Under the pieces are notes generated by a model. The model was not told the origin of the DNA and ran no database searches. It was given only the letters and a program-made list of their open reading frames with translations. A stretch of 7,407 bases of DNA from the NCBI GenBank assembly GCA_013139225.1, contig WTBG01000007.1:1-7407 (forward strand), written 5' to 3'. Positions within the stretch are counted from its first letter, which is position 1, and each line of letters begins with the position of its first letter. This document shows positions 5,058 to 7,407 of the stretch, piece after piece. Position numbers and translations under genes: made by a program. Source of the DNA: Deltaproteobacteria bacterium. Its GTDB lineage: Bacteria > Desulfobacterota > WTBG01.

Positions 5058-6590
5058 TTGTCTAAGAGGTACAAGGTACTGGTGATTGATGATAACGAAT
5101 GGATAAGGACTACGCTTAAAGATCTTTTAGCTACGAGTGGATATCATGTTGACATTGCAGACAATGGTGAGACAGGTATAAGCAAGGTAAAATCCAAGTG
5201 CTATGATATTGTCCTTTCCGATGTTCAGATGCCTAAAATAGATGGGATTGAACTATTGAAACAGATCAAAGTATATGATTCTACTCTGCCTGTTGTAATG
5301 ATAACAGGATTTCCAACAGTAGATACTGCCATTCAGGCCATGAAGGAAGGTGCATCAGATTTTATTACAAAACCCTTCAGGTATGAGCAGGTAAATATGG
5401 TTGTTGATAAATTGGTAAAAGAGAGGGGAGGTACAAAGAAAGGAACGCAAACAAGTAAAAAAGCTAAGCAGAATAAAACCATAGAATCACTCAATATGAA
5501 GTTGAATAAGAAAGTCAAAGAGCTATCCCTAATGAACTCTATAAGTGAGTCTATGAATATTCCCCAAATGAGCAGTGAAGATCTCTTTAATAAGATTGTA
5601 AAAGTTGCAACTGAATTGGTTGATGCTGACGGTGCATCCATTTTAATGATTGATAATATGTCAAGTGAACTCATTGTGAAGGCTATAAAGGGAAAGGGTA
5701 CAAAGAAGGAGGTTGACAGCATAATACCTATAGATGGGAATATCCCCTGGAAAGAAGTAATGAAAGGTAAGCACCTGGTAATCAGTGGAGGAAATGGCTT
5801 TCGAAAAAATATGGCTGTAAAGGGGATGAATAAATCCAATTCATCAGTTTTAATTCCTTTGAAGATTAAGGATAATGTGTTCGGTGTGTTGAATGTATTT
5901 GATAAACTCGCCGGAGGAAAGTTTGGGCAAGAGGATGTAAAATTGTTGTTAACTTTATCCAGAAGGGCTTCCTTGAACATAGAGAATGCAATCCTTTATG
6001 AAAGCATGTATGCCAATCTCATCAGTACACTCCAGTCTCTGGTGGCTGCCATCGAGGCTAGAGACCGTTATACCCAGCAGCATTCTCAGAGAGTTACTCA
6101 GTTATCAGTCAAAGTTGCAGAAGAGATGAATTGTTCACAGGATGATATAGATACCATTAAGTTTGCTGGTGTACTTCATGATATAGGAAAGATTAGCGTA
6201 AGTGACTCTATACTTTTAAAAAAGGGCAAGCTGACGGAAAAGGAAATAAAAGTGGTTCAGACCCATCCTGTTGTTGGTGAGAAAATATTGTACCCCTTAG
6301 GTCTTCTCCCTGCAGAGAGAGCTATTGTGAGACACCATCATGAACGTTGGGATGGCAAGGGATATCCCGATGGTCTGGCAGGTGTGGCGATTCCCTTTCT
6401 TGCCCGCATCATTACAGTAGTTGACTCATACGATGCTATGACGTCAAACAGACCATATCGTAAGGCGATGGAAAGTAAGGAAGCTATAAATGAGCTGGTG
6501 AGATGCTGTGGAACTCAATTCGACAAGGATGTTGTCGACGCCTTTAAAAAAGTTTATTCCTCAAAATTTTTCCCCAAAACCTCCAAGTAA
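5058..6590 (+). CDS. REC-GAF-HD-GYP response regulator, predicted cyclic-di-GMP phosphodiesterase (510 aa)
   Basis: Receiver at residues 6-120 with D11/D12, phospho-acceptor D55 (LSDVQMP), Thr83 and Lys105. A lysine-rich linker and helix (122-165) leads to a GAF-type sensor (about 170-315; SSVLIPLKIKDNVFGVLNVFD is its typical late strand pair). The HD-GYP domain covers about 320-505: His342, H374-D375 in LHDIGK, His403 in THP, H427-H428-E429 before WDGKGYPDGL with GYP at 435-437, and D457 in VVDSYDAMTSNRPYR. All metal ligands expected for the family are present, so hydrolysis of cyclic-di-GMP (to pGpG or GMP) is predicted, controlled by phosphorylation and by a GAF ligand. The start is TTG. 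It follows the REC-SHOCT gene in the same direction and ends at a repeat element. With a sigma-28 promoter upstream, a role in moving between motile and sessile states is inferred. Confidence 0.95.
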   Translation: MSKRYKVLVIDDNEWIRTTLKDLLATSGYHVDIADNGETGISKVKSKCYDIVLSDVQMPKIDGIELLKQIKVYDSTLPVVMITGFPTVDTAIQAMKEGASDFITKPFRYEQVNMVVDKLVKERGGTKKGTQTSKKAKQNKTIESLNMKLNKKVKELSLMNSISESMNIPQMSSEDLFNKIVKVATELVDADGASILMIDNMSSELIVKAIKGKGTKKEVDSIIPIDGNIPWKEVMKGKHLVISGGNGFRKNMAVKGMNKSNSSVLIPLKIKDNVFGVLNVFDKLAGGKFGQEDVKLLLTLSRRASLNIENAILYESMYANLISTLQSLVAAIEARDRYTQQHSQRVTQLSVKVAEEMNCSQDDIDTIKFAGVLHDIGKISVSDSILLKKGKLTEKEIKVVQTHPVVGEKILYPLGLLPAERAIVRHHHERWDGKGYPDGLAGVAIPFLARIITVVDSYDAMTSNRPYRKAMESKEAINELVRCCGTQFDKDVVDAFKKVYSSKFFPKTSK

Positions 6591-6592
6591 TT

Positions 6593-6765
6593 ATCCCAGA
6601 ATTTGCAGTAGCCATCTACTACGGCTTGGAACTCCTTGCTGCAACGCTTGTTTCACGATTTCACTCCTCAACATATCTATTGCCTTCGTCGCAAAATCGC
6701 TCCAACTGCACGTTTCGCCGCGGTTTTCTGCGCCTTGCTACGATACCTACTGCAAAATATGGGAT
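6593..6765 (+). repeat. MITE-like inverted-terminal repeat element, copy 2 (173 bp)
   Basis: Same orientation as copy 1. The left terminal repeat (6593-6611) is identical to that of copy 1. The right one (6747-6765) matches it inverted at 17 of 19 positions. CCTTGCTGCAACGCTT (6634-6649) is also shared, but here it lies near the left end rather than the right, so the interior is modular. It begins 2 bases after the stop of the HD-GYP gene and lies between convergent genes, where it could act as a transcription barrier. No credible protein is encoded. Confidence 0.88.
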
Positions 6766-6774
6766 TATCCCAGA
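6764..6774 (+). repeat. Extra fragment of the terminal repeat next to copy 2
   Basis: ATTATCCCAGA repeats the outer 11 bases of the left end (6591-6600 plus the next base) immediately at the right edge of copy 2, overlapping its last two bases. It may be the trace of a tandem or nested insertion, or of end-to-end joining. Confidence 0.5.
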
Positions 6775-6811
6775 TCACACCCAAAATCTTTTCTGTAATT
6801 TTTATCATATC

Positions 6812-7407
6812 TCAGAGTTCCTTCCTTTCAAATATAAAAACCATAACCAGCCAGACAACAATGATATATCCTAGGATGTCCATTGCTGACCAGAATCCCA
6901 TAGAAGAAGGAAAGAAATCGCTAAGGAAAGAAGAGGCATAGAGATGCAGCCCCCCCATTTGGGGAAGCAGGTAGTGAAGTAATTGGGTTGGTAGTGATGG
7001 TTCCCAGTAAGCTTTAATTTTTTCGAAGTAGAAGGGGATACTTAATCCCAAACTTATAACGTAAATGGAAAAGGTTAATAAAGCACTAATGACTCTGGGA
7101 AGGAACAATGAGAGAAGGAAAATGAGGGAGATAATTAAAATAAAATTGAGAAAAGCGACAATTAAACCAGAGAAAATGCTCAACTTGACAACACCGGTTC
7201 TTAGGTAAAGTAGTACAAGAAATCCTATGCTAAGAGCCATCATGTTAATAAAGACTATAAAAAGCACACCCAAAAATTTTCCTAGAAGGAACCATATTCT
7301 TTTAACAGGTTTGGTTATGGTTAAAATCAACGTTTCTTCAACGAGTTCTCTGGGAATGGTATTCATGGCAAGCAGTCCACAAAGTGATAATCCCCAGATG
7401 AGAATGC
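6812..7407 (-). CDS. ABC-2 type transporter permease, C-terminal part (5' end outside window)
   Basis: The frame is open to the right edge, so the visible 198 residues are the C-terminal part; an internal Met at 7366 is not the start. The N-terminal visible stretch holds the ABC-2 permease signature: a hydrophobic segment followed by IPRELVEETLILTITKPV and RIWFLLGKFLG, the region after the second membrane helix. About four or five further membrane helices follow and the protein ends in a short charged tail (FERKEL). It would form the membrane channel of an ABC exporter; an ATPase partner and substrate cannot be seen here. The gene is convergent with the HD-GYP gene, with repeat copy 2 between them. 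There is no clear terminator apart from that repeat. Confidence 0.85.
   Translation of the reverse strand, partial: ILIWGLSLCGLLAMNTIPRELVEETLILTITKPVKRIWFLLGKFLGVLFIVFINMMALSIGFLVLLYLRTGVVKLSIFSGLIVAFLNFILIISLIFLLSLFLPRVISALLTFSIYVISLGLSIPFYFEKIKAYWEPSLPTQLLHYLLPQMGGLHLYASSFLSDFFPSSMGFWSAMDILGYIIVVWLVMVFIFERKEL

Noticed and set aside
5333..5980. 215-aa minus-strand frame
   Set aside because: Antisense shadow of the REC-GAF-HD-GYP gene, whose domains are unmistakable.
1585..6765. The two repeats as a CRISPR array or composite transposon ends
   Set aside because: There are no short regularly spaced units, and the genes between them are ordinary housekeeping and signalling genes with no transposase.

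Overview
The window looks like chromosome from a low-GC, motile, Gram-positive anaerobe, probably a member of the Clostridia. The reasons are AT-rich sequence, strong AGGAGG-type ribosome sites that often precede TTG or GTG starts, an HrcA/CIRCE operator, a sigma-28 (SigD-type) promoter, and tRNA-Leu without an encoded CCA. The genus cannot be fixed from sequence alone.

Left part (1-1585). The 5' part of an FmdB-type zinc-ribbon gene runs leftward off the window from a promoter with a CIRCE operator at its start site. Next is the frameshifted C-terminal remnant of a tyrosine recombinase, ending 19 bp before a tRNA-Leu(UAA) gene. After about 300 bp without a gene comes a small, charged, helical protein of unknown function.

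Middle (1585-3733). A 192-bp inverted-terminal repeat element sits directly in front of a probable two-gene unit. That unit encodes a SIR2-family NAD-dependent deacylase and a PurN-like formyltransferase-family protein. A small two-helix membrane protein follows.

Right part (3831-6590). A near-consensus sigma-28 promoter drives a short protein resembling FlgM or FlgM-associated proteins. Beyond an intrinsic terminator lie two response-regulator genes. One is REC-coiled coil-SHOCT, a receiver with an unusual output end. The other is REC-GAF-HD-GYP, a predicted cyclic-di-GMP phosphodiesterase. Together they suggest a motility-linked signalling cassette, with the terminator as a possible control point between its first gene and the two regulators.

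Right end (6590-7407). A second, 173-bp copy of the repeat fills the gap between the HD-GYP gene and a convergent, partial ABC-2 type transporter permease.

The most distinctive signals are the two modular repeat copies, the CIRCE control of an FmdB-like gene, and the sigma-28 promoter plus terminator arrangement around the REC-SHOCT regulator.
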